From the NCBI GenBank assembly GCA_030536295.1, contig JAUNQH010000008.1, forward strand, positions 1 to 53,872: DNA of 53,872 nt, in the 5' to 3' direction. Position 1 is the stretch's first letter; the number at the start of each line of letters is the position of its first letter. The stretch is from Clostridia bacterium (GTDB lineage: Bacteria > Bacillota > Clostridia > Christensenellales > Aristaeellaceae). A program made the translations under genes and the position numbers. The notes beneath the pieces are model-generated. The model was not told the origin of the DNA. It did not search any database and saw only the letters and a program-made list of their open reading frames with translations. This document shows, one piece after another, positions 25,577 to 33,419 of the stretch.

Positions 25577-26011
25577 ATGCTTCAGAAGATCAAAAACGCG
25601 ATCATTCGTTTTATGAACGGACGCTACGGCCTTGATAATCTCGGCCAGTTTACATTACTCACGGGCCTTGCCGTCAGTATCCTTTCGTCGATCCTGCAGA
25701 GCTCCCTGCTGAGCCTGATCGGGTTCGCGCTGTATGTGATCACCCTGTTCAGAATGTTTTCGAAAAACAGGGATAAACGCAGGCAGGAAAATATCAAATA
25801 CATGGATATCACCGGAAATATCCGGCCGAAGATCAGGCGGATCTTCGGAAACGTCAAAACGCGTGTCTCCCAGTTTATCAAACGCCTGAAGAACAGCAAG
25901 GAGTACAAATACTTCAGATGCCCGGGCTGCAAAGTGCTGCTGAGGAAAAAAAGATCCTCCGAAAAGAAGGAGATCACCTGTGTGCGCTGCGGACATAAGT
26001 TTGTGAAATAA
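25577..26011 (+). CDS. Small membrane protein with C-terminal zinc ribbon
   Basis: 144 residues. A membrane segment or hairpin (about 22-62) follows GRYGLDNLGQF; then a basic region and a zinc ribbon with CPGC and CVRC knuckles at the C terminus. AGGAGAG precedes the ATG and the gene is 24 bases after the J-domain gene, so it is the last member of the chaperone operon. I know this architecture only as hypothetical proteins. With the J protein's Cys-rich tail it could place the chaperone at the membrane (inference). Confidence 0.8.
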   Translation: MLQKIKNAIIRFMNGRYGLDNLGQFTLLTGLAVSILSSILQSSLLSLIGFALYVITLFRMFSKNRDKRRQENIKYMDITGNIRPKIRRIFGNVKTRVSQFIKRLKNSKEYKYFRCPGCKVLLRKKRSSEKKEITCVRCGHKFVK

Positions 26012-26013
26012 CG

Positions 26014-26055
26014 GAAAGCGTCCGCGCCGCACCACTGTGCCGTGCGGACGCTTTC
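26014..26055 (+). terminator. Long hairpin after the chaperone operon
   Basis: A perfect 12-bp stem (26014-26025 with 26044-26055) 3 bases after the zinc-ribbon stop. It lacks a T-run after the stem, so it may stabilise the mRNA end rather than terminate. Confidence 0.55.
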
Positions 26056-26113
26056 ACGCGGAAACACTGTATTCTCCGGCAATGAACGATTCATCAGGGA
26101 AGGAGGTGAATGA

Positions 26114-26344
26114 ATGAAGATCACCATGAACCCTGACGCGGAGATCGTTAAGATCGTCAGGGAGGGTCTGAAGCGGACCGGCGGGTACTGCCCGTGCCGC
26201 ATGGAAAAAAAGGAAGAATACAAGTGCATGTGCGAGGAATTCAAATCGCAGATCGCGGATCCTGATTTTGAGGGATACTGTCACTGCATGCTTTACTATA
26301 AATCCAACAAGGAAACATCCGAAGGAGAAGATCAGAATGGCTGA
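26114..26344 (+). CDS. Ferredoxin:thioredoxin reductase catalytic-subunit-like protein
   Basis: 76 residues with three CxC motifs: CPC (26-28), CMC (38-40) and CHC (56-58), the FTR catalytic pattern that holds a [4Fe-4S] cluster beside a redox disulfide. The spacings (9 and 15 residues) differ from the plant/cyanobacterial CPC-X16-CPC-X8-CHC, and the middle motif has Met for Pro. The thioredoxin gene overlaps its end by 8 bases. The role would be to pass electrons from ferredoxin to thioredoxin in an anaerobe. No FTR variable subunit is seen. AAGGAGGTGA lies before the start. Confidence 0.85.
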   Translation: MKITMNPDAEIVKIVREGLKRTGGYCPCRMEKKEEYKCMCEEFKSQIADPDFEGYCHCMLYYKSNKETSEGEDQNG

Positions 26345-26657
26345 GATCACGATCACAAAAGAAAATTATGAAAATGAAGTACTGAAGTCCGAGCTTCCCG
26401 TTCTGCTGGATTTCTGGGCGCCCTGGTGCGGACCGTGCAGGATGCTGGCGCCCGTGATCGAAGAAATAGCCGATCAATATGAAGGCAGGATCAAAGTCGG
26501 CAAGGTGAATGTGGATGAGGAAGGGGAACTTGCCGTTATGTTCCGGGTGGTGAGCATTCCGATGCTGGCTGTGATCAGGGACGGGAAGACCGTAAGCACA
26601 TCCGTCGGCTATATGCCGGCTGAAGAAATTGAGCAAATGCTCGAAAAAACGATTTAA
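26337..26657 (+). CDS. trxA: Thioredoxin
   Basis: 106 residues, single thioredoxin fold with active site WCGPC (C31, C34) and the cis-Pro loop SIPMLAV. Cytoplasmic disulfide reductant. The start at 26337 overlaps the FTR-like gene (ATG within its last codons); the frame opens at 26268 inside that gene. It is followed after 18 bases by rubrerythrin. The reductant is probably the FTR-like protein, since no NADPH-thioredoxin reductase is nearby. Confidence 0.95.
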   Translation: MAEITITKENYENEVLKSELPVLLDFWAPWCGPCRMLAPVIEEIADQYEGRIKVGKVNVDEEGELAVMFRVVSIPMLAVIRDGKTVSTSVGYMPAEEIEQMLEKTI

Positions 26658-26675
26658 GGCAAGGGGGAAAAACAA

Positions 26676-27326
26676 ATGAAAACGTACAAATGCCTGGTTT
26701 GCGGAACGGTCTTCGAGGCAGAGGAAGGCGCTGAACCCGTTTGCCCCAAATGCAAGGTGCATGGGGACAGGATCATTGAAGTGAAAAAGGCCAATCCCTA
26801 TGAAGGCACACAGACCGAAAAGAATCTGCTGGCCGCTTTCGCGGGTGAATCCCAGGCGCGCAACAAGTATACCTACTTTGCGTCCAAGGCGAAGAAGGAA
26901 GGCTTTGAGCAGATCGCGGCCATGTTCCTGAAGACCGCGGATAATGAGAAGGAACACGCGAAGCTGTGGTTCAAGGAACTGAACGGGATCGGTTCCACGG
27001 CGGAGAATCTCGGTGCCGCCGCGGACGGAGAGAACTACGAGTGGACCGATATGTACGAGGGCTTCGCGCAGACCGCCGAGGCGGAAGGCTTCACCGAACT
27101 GGCGGCGCGTTTCCGCGCGGTGGCCGCCATCGAAAAGCATCACGAGGAGCGCTATCGCGCCCTGCTCCGCAATGTGGAGGCCCAGGAGGTCTTCGCGAAG
27201 AGTGAAGTGAAGGTTTGGGAGTGCCGGAACTGCGGGCATATCATCGTCGGCACAAAGGCCCCCGATATCTGCCCGGTATGCGCGCATCCGCAGGCATATT
27301 TTGAGATCAACGCCGAGAATTACTGA
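26676..27326 (+). CDS. rbr: Rubrerythrin with two rubredoxin-like domains
   Basis: 216 residues. An N-terminal rubredoxin-like knuckle pair ([18 protein letters not shown], residues 1-35), a ferritin-like di-iron domain (about 50-170, with [10 protein letters not shown] and EKEHAKLW, and EKHHEERY), then a classical C-terminal rubredoxin ([22 protein letters not shown]). It reduces hydrogen peroxide in anaerobes using rubredoxin-type electrons. Most rubrerythrins have one rubredoxin domain; here there is one at each end. Co-transcribed with thioredoxin and the FTR-like gene; a strong terminator follows. Confidence 0.93.
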   Translation: MKTYKCLVCGTVFEAEEGAEPVCPKCKVHGDRIIEVKKANPYEGTQTEKNLLAAFAGESQARNKYTYFASKAKKEGFEQIAAMFLKTADNEKEHAKLWFKELNGIGSTAENLGAAADGENYEWTDMYEGFAQTAEAEGFTELAARFRAVAAIEKHHEERYRALLRNVEAQEVFAKSEVKVWECRNCGHIIVGTKAPDICPVCAHPQAYFEINAENY

Positions 27327-27341
27327 TGATCCCGATAACCG

Positions 27342-27371
27342 GCGGCGCCGTCTGAAGACGGCGCCGCTTTT
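27342..27371 (+). terminator. Intrinsic terminator after rubrerythrin
   Basis: A perfect 11-bp GC stem (27342-27352 with 27357-27367), TGAA loop, then TTTT. Confidence 0.9.
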
Positions 27372-27407
27372 GCGATAAGCGTCGGGTTGTGAAAAACGGA
27401 AGATGAA

Positions 27408-27417
27408 AATCCGGATT
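27408..27417. promoter_or_regulatory. AATCCGGATT palindrome at the M14 promoter
   Basis: A perfect 10-bp palindrome overlapping the start of the -35. The same 15-mer GAAAATCCGGATTAC occurs before the SH3 gene at 31593. Confidence 0.6.
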
Positions 27418-27444
27418 ACAGGGAGAAGACCCGCGGGATATAAT
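27416..27444 (+). promoter_or_regulatory. Promoter for the M14 peptidase
   Basis: TTACAG (27416-27421), 17 bp, TATAAT (27439-27444), 50 bases before the ATG. Confidence 0.75.
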
Positions 27445-27494
27445 GTTTTTGTCAGAGGGAGACATACTCCGGCGGACAGAATGGAGAAGAAAGT

Positions 27495-28280
27495 ATGAAG
27501 AAACTGATTCGTTTTATGGCTTTCATGCTGATCGTATGCTGTTGTTCATTTTCCGTTGCGGAAGAGCATTCCGCGGTGAGGATCGTATACGGTCAGAGCC
27601 AGATGGGCCGGGATCTGGAATGCTGGCAGGTCGGCAGTGAGGACGCCGCCTGCTCCATGCTGATGGTGTTCGGTATCCACGGCTTTGAAGATATTTATGA
27701 TCATGACGCGGATATTCTGAAGGAGATCGCGGAAAAAATGATCAGTCATTATGAAGAGCAGACTCCGGCGGCCTGCCTGTATATCATTCCTTCCGCTAAT
27801 CCGGACGGCCTGATCGACGGCGTGTCCAAAGACGATTTCGGGCGCCTGACAGCTGCGCAGATCGATCCGAACCGGGATTTCCCTGTCAGATGGAGCGAAA
27901 ACTCCAAAACGAAGAACCTGCGGAACCGTACGGGAACCAAGGCGTTTTCATGCCCGGAAACACGCGCGATCGGGCTGTTTACACTATCGCATGATCTGAA
28001 TTGGGGCATTGATGTGCACGGTTACATCAACGCGGTATACGGCACCGGTCAAATGGCAAAATCATTTGCCAAAACCATGAATATGCCGAAAAAGCAATGG
28101 AGTTCCGGCGGCATGATGTGTGAATGGTTTGACGCGGTCCTGGATGAGGGGATCATGATCGAACTGCCGTCATTCAGATATAATGAGGCCTTTGACCGCG
28201 ATGCATATATTTCCGAATATGCGGAAAAACTGATCACATCCGTGGACACATGGCTCAAACTGAATACGGCAGCCGAATAA
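27495..28280 (+). CDS. Secreted M14-family zinc carboxypeptidase / murein-peptide amidase-like
   Basis: 261 residues with a signal peptide (about 1-22, cut after SVA; three Cys at 15-17 are in the hydrophobic part and do not make a good lipobox). M14 motifs: zinc ligands H62 and E65 in IHGFED, ANPDG, the Arg of DPNRDFP, the third ligand in IDVHGYIN, and the catalytic Glu in IMIELPS. The relatives are MpaA-like enzymes acting on murein peptides, so the target is probably a cell-wall peptide. Its promoter is nearly the same as that of the tandem SH3 gene at 31593. Terminator downstream. Confidence 0.88.
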   Translation: MKKLIRFMAFMLIVCCCSFSVAEEHSAVRIVYGQSQMGRDLECWQVGSEDAACSMLMVFGIHGFEDIYDHDADILKEIAEKMISHYEEQTPAACLYIIPSANPDGLIDGVSKDDFGRLTAAQIDPNRDFPVRWSENSKTKNLRNRTGTKAFSCPETRAIGLFTLSHDLNWGIDVHGYINAVYGTGQMAKSFAKTMNMPKKQWSSGGMMCEWFDAVLDEGIMIELPSFRYNEAFDRDAYISEYAEKLITSVDTWLKLNTAAE

Positions 28281-28320
28281 ACAAGGGGAGACAGCGCTGT
28301 GCCGTCTCCCCTTTGTTTAT
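28277..28320. terminator. Bidirectional terminator between M14 and kinase genes
   Basis: Arms 28277-28292 and 28304-28320 pair over about 15 bp with one bulge; T-rich and A-rich flanks serve both strands. Confidence 0.8.
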
Positions 28321-28372
28321 CCGGCATACATCATCTGTGATGTCCGGATCTGTCAACGGTATGTATGTGTGA

Positions 28373-30163
28373 TCAGAATTCAGCCGGTGGGATCACCGTC
28401 ATGCCGGTGATCTGACAATCAGGATAAGCATCGGCGTTGTATGCGCAGATCAGGTTCAGAATGCTGTACTCAAGCCCGCCGTCGCGGTCAAGCCGGACAT
28501 ACAGCAGCGGCTTTTTATCGGCGCCGCTTTCATCGGAGCGGGATCCGGACAGGCGGAAATCGACTGACTGCCCATTCAGCCTGATCCGGATGATGCTCTC
28601 GGTCATCCGGGACGCCCCGGGTGTATCACTGCCCTTGAAATGGTAGACGATCGTATTCTCCGCCATTTTTTCATAGAGGACGGAATCATCTGTTTCGGTC
28701 AGTACGCCTGTATTCAGATCATACAGGAAACAGCAGGTGTCATCCGCGCTTCTTCCGAAATAACGCATGATATCCGGAGAAAAAATATCCTTATCCGGCA
28801 ATAACGGCAGCTGATCCAGGTTCTGATAGGGACCGTTTTTTTCCATATAGAAAGTGCTTCCCGTGAGCAAACGTTCCCAGTTGCTTCTGAACCGGGCTGC
28901 CGTCATCCCGAAACATGGGACCAGACCGGTTTCGGCATCGGCTGAAGCTGATGCCGGAACCGGTGACGGCTCTGCTGTCGGGGTCACGGTCGGTTCCGCT
29001 GCCGGCTCTGCTGTCGGGATCACAGTCACAGTTACAGTCGGCTCCGGGATCATCACGGTCGTATTCGCGGCAGGATCGTCTGTGAATTCAAGCGGGGGAA
29101 AAGGCGGAACGGGTCTGACCGCTATGATGGCGGCTGCTCCGGCAAGCAAAAGGATCACAACCGGGAGAATGAACTTTTTTGTCTTCGGACGTGATCCGCG
29201 GTCGGAGATCACCGTCTCCTGTTTTGGCTCTTTCAGTGCCTGAAGGGCTTTTTTCATATCGGATGCAGAAGCGTACCGATCTCCGGCTTTATTCGCGCAT
29301 GCTTTCAGAATGATCCCCTGAAGTTCCGGAGAAACATTGGCGGGCGGCGGCAGTTCATCGCCCGAGATCCTGCGCGCGAACGCGTCGGCACGCTCACGCG
29401 CGGACACGATCTGTTTGCCCTGCGGCAGGAACGGCAGCCTGGAACCGTTGCTGAGCCAGTACAATACCATTCCCAAAGAATAGATGTCCACTCTGGATGC
29501 CGAATCGATATCCGTTTCTTTCAGAACCGCGTTGTATACCTCAGGCGCCATATAGTTCGGCGTGCCTTTGCGTGACAGCCCCGCGGTCAGCTTTTCAAGA
29601 TTCCTGGCGACACCGAAATCGCCGAGCTTATAGTCCCCGCGGCTGTTGATAAAAATATTCTCCGGTTTGATATCGCGATGCACGATGTTGTGCTCCCGGC
29701 AGATCTCAAGCGCGCTGCACATATCGGTTCCGAGCCGTATGATCTCATCCTCATTCATGCCGTCCAGCGCCACTTTCCGGACGAGCGGCGTCAGCAGCTC
29801 CATGCGGATCAGAATATACCATACCATACTGTCGGGGGAGTGAATGACTTTATAATCGTCGATCGTGACGATATTCGTGAATCCCTTAACGGAATCCATC
29901 AGCCTGATCTCATTTGTATAGTCTTTAACAACATTTTCGTAATAGATATACGTCTGCTCTCCGGTCAAGCCTTCAGCCCGCAGCTCCTCGATCTCACCGC
30001 AGCTCCGGGGGATCTTCGTGACCTTGACGGCCGCGCAGGAGGTGCCGACGAAGTCATTCCGGACCGCTTTATACACTGACCCGAAAGCACCTTCGCCGAG
30101 TTCTTCGGTCACTTCCCATTCCGGCCATGCTTCGCGTATCAGATCCGGATATTCTTTATCCAT
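28373..30163 (-). CDS. Transmembrane Ser/Thr protein kinase (Hanks type)
   Basis: 596 residues. Kinase domain (about 15-300): Gly loop GEGAFGSV (23-30), K47, E85, HRDIKPEN (162-169), DFG (182-184), APE (206-208), all active-type. One membrane helix at about 340-362. Outside is a Thr/Pro/Glu-rich stalk with TAEPA-type repeats (about 375-420), then about 170 residues of an unknown sensor domain; no PASTA repeats. The start at 30163 has AAGGAG upstream; the frame opens at 30241 inside the previous gene. It follows the secreted SH3 gene by 46 bases. It probably senses an envelope signal; substrates unknown. No partner phosphatase is seen. Confidence 0.93.
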   Translation of the reverse strand: MDKEYPDLIREAWPEWEVTEELGEGAFGSVYKAVRNDFVGTSCAAVKVTKIPRSCGEIEELRAEGLTGEQTYIYYENVVKDYTNEIRLMDSVKGFTNIVTIDDYKVIHSPDSMVWYILIRMELLTPLVRKVALDGMNEDEIIRLGTDMCSALEICREHNIVHRDIKPENIFINSRGDYKLGDFGVARNLEKLTAGLSRKGTPNYMAPEVYNAVLKETDIDSASRVDIYSLGMVLYWLSNGSRLPFLPQGKQIVSARERADAFARRISGDELPPPANVSPELQGIILKACANKAGDRYASASDMKKALQALKEPKQETVISDRGSRPKTKKFILPVVILLLAGAAAIIAVRPVPPFPPLEFTDDPAANTTVMIPEPTVTVTVIPTAEPAAEPTVTPTAEPSPVPASASADAETGLVPCFGMTAARFRSNWERLLTGSTFYMEKNGPYQNLDQLPLLPDKDIFSPDIMRYFGRSADDTCCFLYDLNTGVLTETDDSVLYEKMAENTIVYHFKGSDTPGASRMTESIIRIRLNGQSVDFRLSGSRSDESGADKKPLLYVRLDRDGGLEYSILNLICAYNADAYPDCQITGMTVIPPAEF

Positions 30164-30209
30164 TGAGAAACGCTCCTTCCGTGAATCATACAGGCTGATG
30201 CGATACGAC

Positions 30210-31328
30210 TCAGTATGACAGATCTTCAGTTGCAAAAGCAAATGCCGCGACCCATCCGAAGCGGTTGTCGGCGTACTCTACTTTATACCATATATTATCC
30301 GTCTGAAACGCGACAGCGACATCAAGGATCTCGTAGCTGCGGCCGGCGGAAAGCTTTCCGACATAGGGCGATTTGCTGTCCGGCTGCTCACGGATATTAC
30401 CGCTGCTCAGCGCGTATGCCTGCTGGCCGAGCGCATGATCACCGATCTGTTTGGCAATGGCTTGCCGTTCCACGTTGGAAAGCGCCGCGTGCTGCGTTTT
30501 TTCGCCGGATGAAATGCTTTCCTGCGGAACGGGAACACCGGCTGTGTCTTCTTCCGGTCCGGATCCGGTGCCGCTTCCGGCGGTATCCGTTTCACTGTTC
30601 GATACGGGAGATCCGGACTCCGGTTCCGTCTCTTTCACATAGATGAATGAAAATTCTGAAAGTATGCTTTCACATGTCAGCATATCATATTCCGCTTCAA
30701 TGGAGTTCTCCGGGCAGATATAGCCGGGGATCTCTTTCGCGTAAACGACACGGGAAGAGGATATGATCTCTTCGTACATGTCCAGAACGGTGCCGTCCTC
30801 CGTGACGCACCGGATGCTGATCTTTCCGGAAGGCTTTTCCGTCAGCACGGAGCAGCCGGATGTACCGGAAACAGACCAGGATGCGTCACTGTCCCAACAG
30901 ACGAATACATCTCCGGACAAATATGCTTCGATATCGGCGGCATTCATCGGTTCAATGGTGACCGCGCATACACCGCAGCGGCTGAAACGGATAAAAAGAG
31001 GATCTGATTCATAGATCATGCCCTGATGATCAGAAGCGGACGGAGCCCATATAAGCTGTTCTGTATTTTCACTGTCCGCCCAGCTGCCGCTGACATAATA
31101 GTATCCGTGACGCCGGTCGGGTACGGTCTGATCGGAATCGTCTCTGCGTGTTTCAGCCATTCCCGGCACGGATTCCAGACAGATCCAGGCAGCATCCGGA
31201 CCGGTCCTGACATAAAACGTAACACTGCCGGAAACGGAACCGGAAATCGATCCGGCTGATGCCGGCAGACAATAAATGCACATCAGCAAAAAGATCAATA
31301 TGACAGATGTTTTGATCGTCCTGCCCAT
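30210..31328 (-). CDS. Secreted protein with C-terminal SH3 domain
   Basis: 372 residues. Signal peptide about 1-25 (cut after ASA). Residues about 26-230 are an unrecognised beta-rich domain opening with SGSVTFYVRTGPDAAW. A Ser/Glu/Gly/Thr-rich linker (about 235-285) leads to a bacterial SH3 domain (about 305-372: SSGNIREQPDSKSPYVGKL, WYKVEYADNRFGWV). Such SH3 domains usually bind peptidoglycan or its peptides. First gene of an operon with the kinase, so it may be an external ligand-binding partner of it (inference). GGAGGA precedes the ATG. Confidence 0.85.
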   Translation of the reverse strand: MGRTIKTSVILIFLLMCIYCLPASAGSISGSVSGSVTFYVRTGPDAAWICLESVPGMAETRRDDSDQTVPDRRHGYYYVSGSWADSENTEQLIWAPSASDHQGMIYESDPLFIRFSRCGVCAVTIEPMNAADIEAYLSGDVFVCWDSDASWSVSGTSGCSVLTEKPSGKISIRCVTEDGTVLDMYEEIISSSRVVYAKEIPGYICPENSIEAEYDMLTCESILSEFSFIYVKETEPESGSPVSNSETDTAGSGTGSGPEEDTAGVPVPQESISSGEKTQHAALSNVERQAIAKQIGDHALGQQAYALSSGNIREQPDSKSPYVGKLSAGRSYEILDVAVAFQTDNIWYKVEYADNRFGWVAAFAFATEDLSY

Positions 31329-31357
31329 TTTGTCCTCCGTTTGTCATAAACATGAGA

Positions 31358-31386
31358 ATATCAGACAGCATTGTACCTGCTGTCAA
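31358..31386 (-). promoter_or_regulatory. Promoter for the SH3/kinase operon with operator-like repeat
   Basis: Minus strand: TTGACA (31381-31386), 17 bp, TGATAT (31358-31363). The spacer is filled by the inverted repeat GACAGCA-N7-TGCTGTC (31364-31384), a likely repressor or activator site. Confidence 0.65.
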
Positions 31387-31501
31387 GTATATCAGATAAA
31401 GCACTGAATGTCGAGCGGAGAACCGGCATCGGATATGATCCGTCTCCGGCAGCGTACAGATCATCTGCGCAAAGGATCCGCATATGAAAACGAAAAGTGA
31501 A

Positions 31502-31511
31502 AATCCGGATT
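31502..31511. promoter_or_regulatory. AATCCGGATT palindrome at the tandem SH3 promoter
   Basis: Second copy of the palindrome seen at 27408-27417, again at the edge of the -35. Confidence 0.6.
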
Positions 31512-31539
31512 ACGGGAACAAAGACGGGACGGATATAAT
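31510..31539 (+). promoter_or_regulatory. Promoter for the tandem SH3 gene
   Basis: TTACGG (31510-31515), 18 bp, TATAAT (31534-31539). The similarity to the M14 promoter runs from about -60 to the ribosome-binding site. Confidence 0.75.
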
Positions 31540-31592
31540 GCCATTGTCAGGAGGCAAAAGACCTCAGAGGACAAAATAAAGGAGGAAGTCAC

Positions 31593-32189
31593 ATGCGTAA
31601 TTCTGTTATTAAAAACCTGATCGCGGTATCCCTTGTACTCGTTATTCTTTTCGCCTGCGGAACGGTCCTGGCGGAAGTCACACAGATCAGAACGCTCGAA
31701 CGCGGCGTATCTCTCCGTACAGCTCCCTGGGTGGAAGACGGAATCAAGATCCTCGGTATTCACGCGAATACAACACTGGATGTATACGGCGAGACCAATG
31801 GATGGTACTACGTATGCTACAAAGGCAACTGGGGATATGTTGCCTCCTGTGATGAAAACGGCCGCGCCCTGGTAACGGTCGTTCTGAACGCCCGCGATCA
31901 CAGCGGCAATTATGACCGCAGCGGCAATTACGGATATGAAGTTGAGTTTTCCGAAACCGATTACAGCGGGATCCGGATCCGTACGCTGAGCCGCGGCGCG
32001 TCGCTCCGTTCCGATCCGTGGGTGGGAGACAATAACAAGCTTTGCGGTGTTCACGCCAACAGAACACTGGATGTCTACGGCGAGGTCAACGGATGGTACT
32101 ATGTTTACTATGAAGGGTACTGGGGATATGTCGCTTCCCGCGACCAGAACGGAAACGCGCTGGTGACCGTGATCCCTGATTTCAGGTAA
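31593..32189 (+). CDS. Secreted protein with two bacterial SH3 domains
   Basis: 198 residues: signal peptide (about 1-27) and two SH3 repeats of about 65 residues (about 30-98 and 126-194). Each has the pattern RTL-RG-SLR, then LDVYGE-NGWYYV and GYVAS, with ALVTV near its end. They are joined by an Asn/Ser/Gly/Tyr/Asp-rich linker (about 100-125). The repeats are similar enough to suggest a recent duplication. No enzyme domain is present, so it is a wall-binding or ligand-binding protein. GGAGGAAG lies before the ATG. Confidence 0.88.
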   Translation: MRNSVIKNLIAVSLVLVILFACGTVLAEVTQIRTLERGVSLRTAPWVEDGIKILGIHANTTLDVYGETNGWYYVCYKGNWGYVASCDENGRALVTVVLNARDHSGNYDRSGNYGYEVEFSETDYSGIRIRTLSRGASLRSDPWVGDNNKLCGVHANRTLDVYGEVNGWYYVYYEGYWGYVASRDQNGNALVTVIPDFR

Positions 32190-32236
32190 TATGACGGAAG
32201 AAAACTTTTCCGGCGGAAACAGCCCATGGACCGGAG

Positions 32237-32265
32237 AAACGGGTGATTGTATGATCACCCGTTTT
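32237..32265 (+). terminator. Intrinsic terminator after the tandem SH3 gene
   Basis: An 11-bp stem (32237-32247 with 32254-32264) ending in T. It overlaps the next promoter. Confidence 0.7.
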
Positions 32266-32275
32266 CTGATATGAT
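32247..32275 (+). promoter_or_regulatory. Promoter for the TlpA-like gene
   Basis: TTGTAT (32247-32252), 17 bp, TATGAT (32270-32275) with TGA before the -10. A second hairpin (32312-32338, 11-bp stem) lies in the leader between promoter and ribosome-binding site. Confidence 0.6.
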
Positions 32276-32367
32276 AACAGATACAGTAACTGTGTACTGA
32301 TCCGGGTGCATGGCGCGGGAACAGCCGGTTCCCGTGCCGCATTCCCGTAAAGGAGGCAGAACAAAAA

Positions 32368-33360
32368 ATGAAAAAAGTGCTTACTGCCGTGCTGATCCTG
32401 GTGCTGGTATTCGTCATCGGAACGGCTTCCGCCATGAACGTACCGCTGAAGGGCTATGGAACCGACGGCAATGAAAAGGAGATCATCGTGCCGGAAAGCT
32501 GCCGGCTGATCCTGGTCGATCTGTGGCAGCCCTGGTGCTACTACTGCAGGGAAAGTATGCCCGGGCTCAATGCGCTGTATGAAAAATATAAGGATCAGGG
32601 TCTGCTGGTGATCGGCCTGTACAGCGACACGGCCGCGAGCCCGCAGACCGGCAATATGACGCCGGCGGAGCTGCTGGACAGCCTGGGCGTGACCTATCCG
32701 GATCTGATGATCACGGAAGAGGAAATGGCGCGGCTCGCGACGAGCTTTCCGACCGCGTATTTTGCGGACCGGGAGGGAAACATCCTGCCGGTCACCTATG
32801 ATGAGAAGGTCACACTGATGATGAGCAGTGTGGAAGCGCAGATGCGGGAGATGCTGGAGAGCGGCATTGTGGATCGGGACAGCGGAGACCATGCGATGGT
32901 CATTATGATCGCGGAAAATGAAGCGATACGGCGTGAGATCGCCGGGGGGCTGCTTGCCGGGGATTGCGCGTATGAAATGGAAACGGACGGCGTGATCGGC
33001 GCCATGCCGGAAGCCGGATGGGACCGTGTGATCGGTGAACGGCTTCAGGACAGCGTTCCGGGGAATGACATCGCGGATCAGCAGGAAGATCGCCCGGAAG
33101 AACCGGGTTACACGGTCACCGTGACCGATGAAGACGGGAATCCCGTCGCGGGAGCCGCGGTGCAGCTGTGCCCGGGTCCTTTGTGCATCCGGAGAAAGAG
33201 CAATGAGGACGGAAAAGTGTATTTCGGCGATGTGGAGCCCGGTGTGCATGAATTTCATCTGCTGGATGTTCCGGAAGGATATGAACCCGTGTCCGCTGTT
33301 CCGGAGAAGACCGATCCGGACGAAAGAAGCATCCTGATCGTGCTGAAAAAGACTGACTGA
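32368..33360 (+). CDS. Exported TlpA/redoxin-like protein with C-terminal Cna-B/prealbumin-like domain
   Basis: 330 residues. Signal peptide 1-22 (cut after ASA). Thioredoxin fold (about 30-180) with active site WCYYC (C57, C60) and cis-Pro in SFPTAYF, as in TlpA/ResA-type thiol reductases working outside the membrane. A middle part without clear identity (about 180-245) leads to a beta-sandwich of the Cna-B/prealbumin type (about 248-327: TVTVTDEDGNPVAGAAVQL, VEPGVHEFHLLDVPEGY). The fusion would hold a redox domain on a surface module. No CcdA-type electron donor is nearby. AAGGAGG precedes the ATG. Confidence 0.85.
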   Translation: MKKVLTAVLILVLVFVIGTASAMNVPLKGYGTDGNEKEIIVPESCRLILVDLWQPWCYYCRESMPGLNALYEKYKDQGLLVIGLYSDTAASPQTGNMTPAELLDSLGVTYPDLMITEEEMARLATSFPTAYFADREGNILPVTYDEKVTLMMSSVEAQMREMLESGIVDRDSGDHAMVIMIAENEAIRREIAGGLLAGDCAYEMETDGVIGAMPEAGWDRVIGERLQDSVPGNDIADQQEDRPEEPGYTVTVTDEDGNPVAGAAVQLCPGPLCIRRKSNEDGKVYFGDVEPGVHEFHLLDVPEGYEPVSAVPEKTDPDERSILIVLKKTD

Positions 33361-33419
33361 ACCGCGTGCGGACCGCGGCGGGACCATGTTGTTTCATAGG
33401 GCGGAAGGTGAAAAAGACA

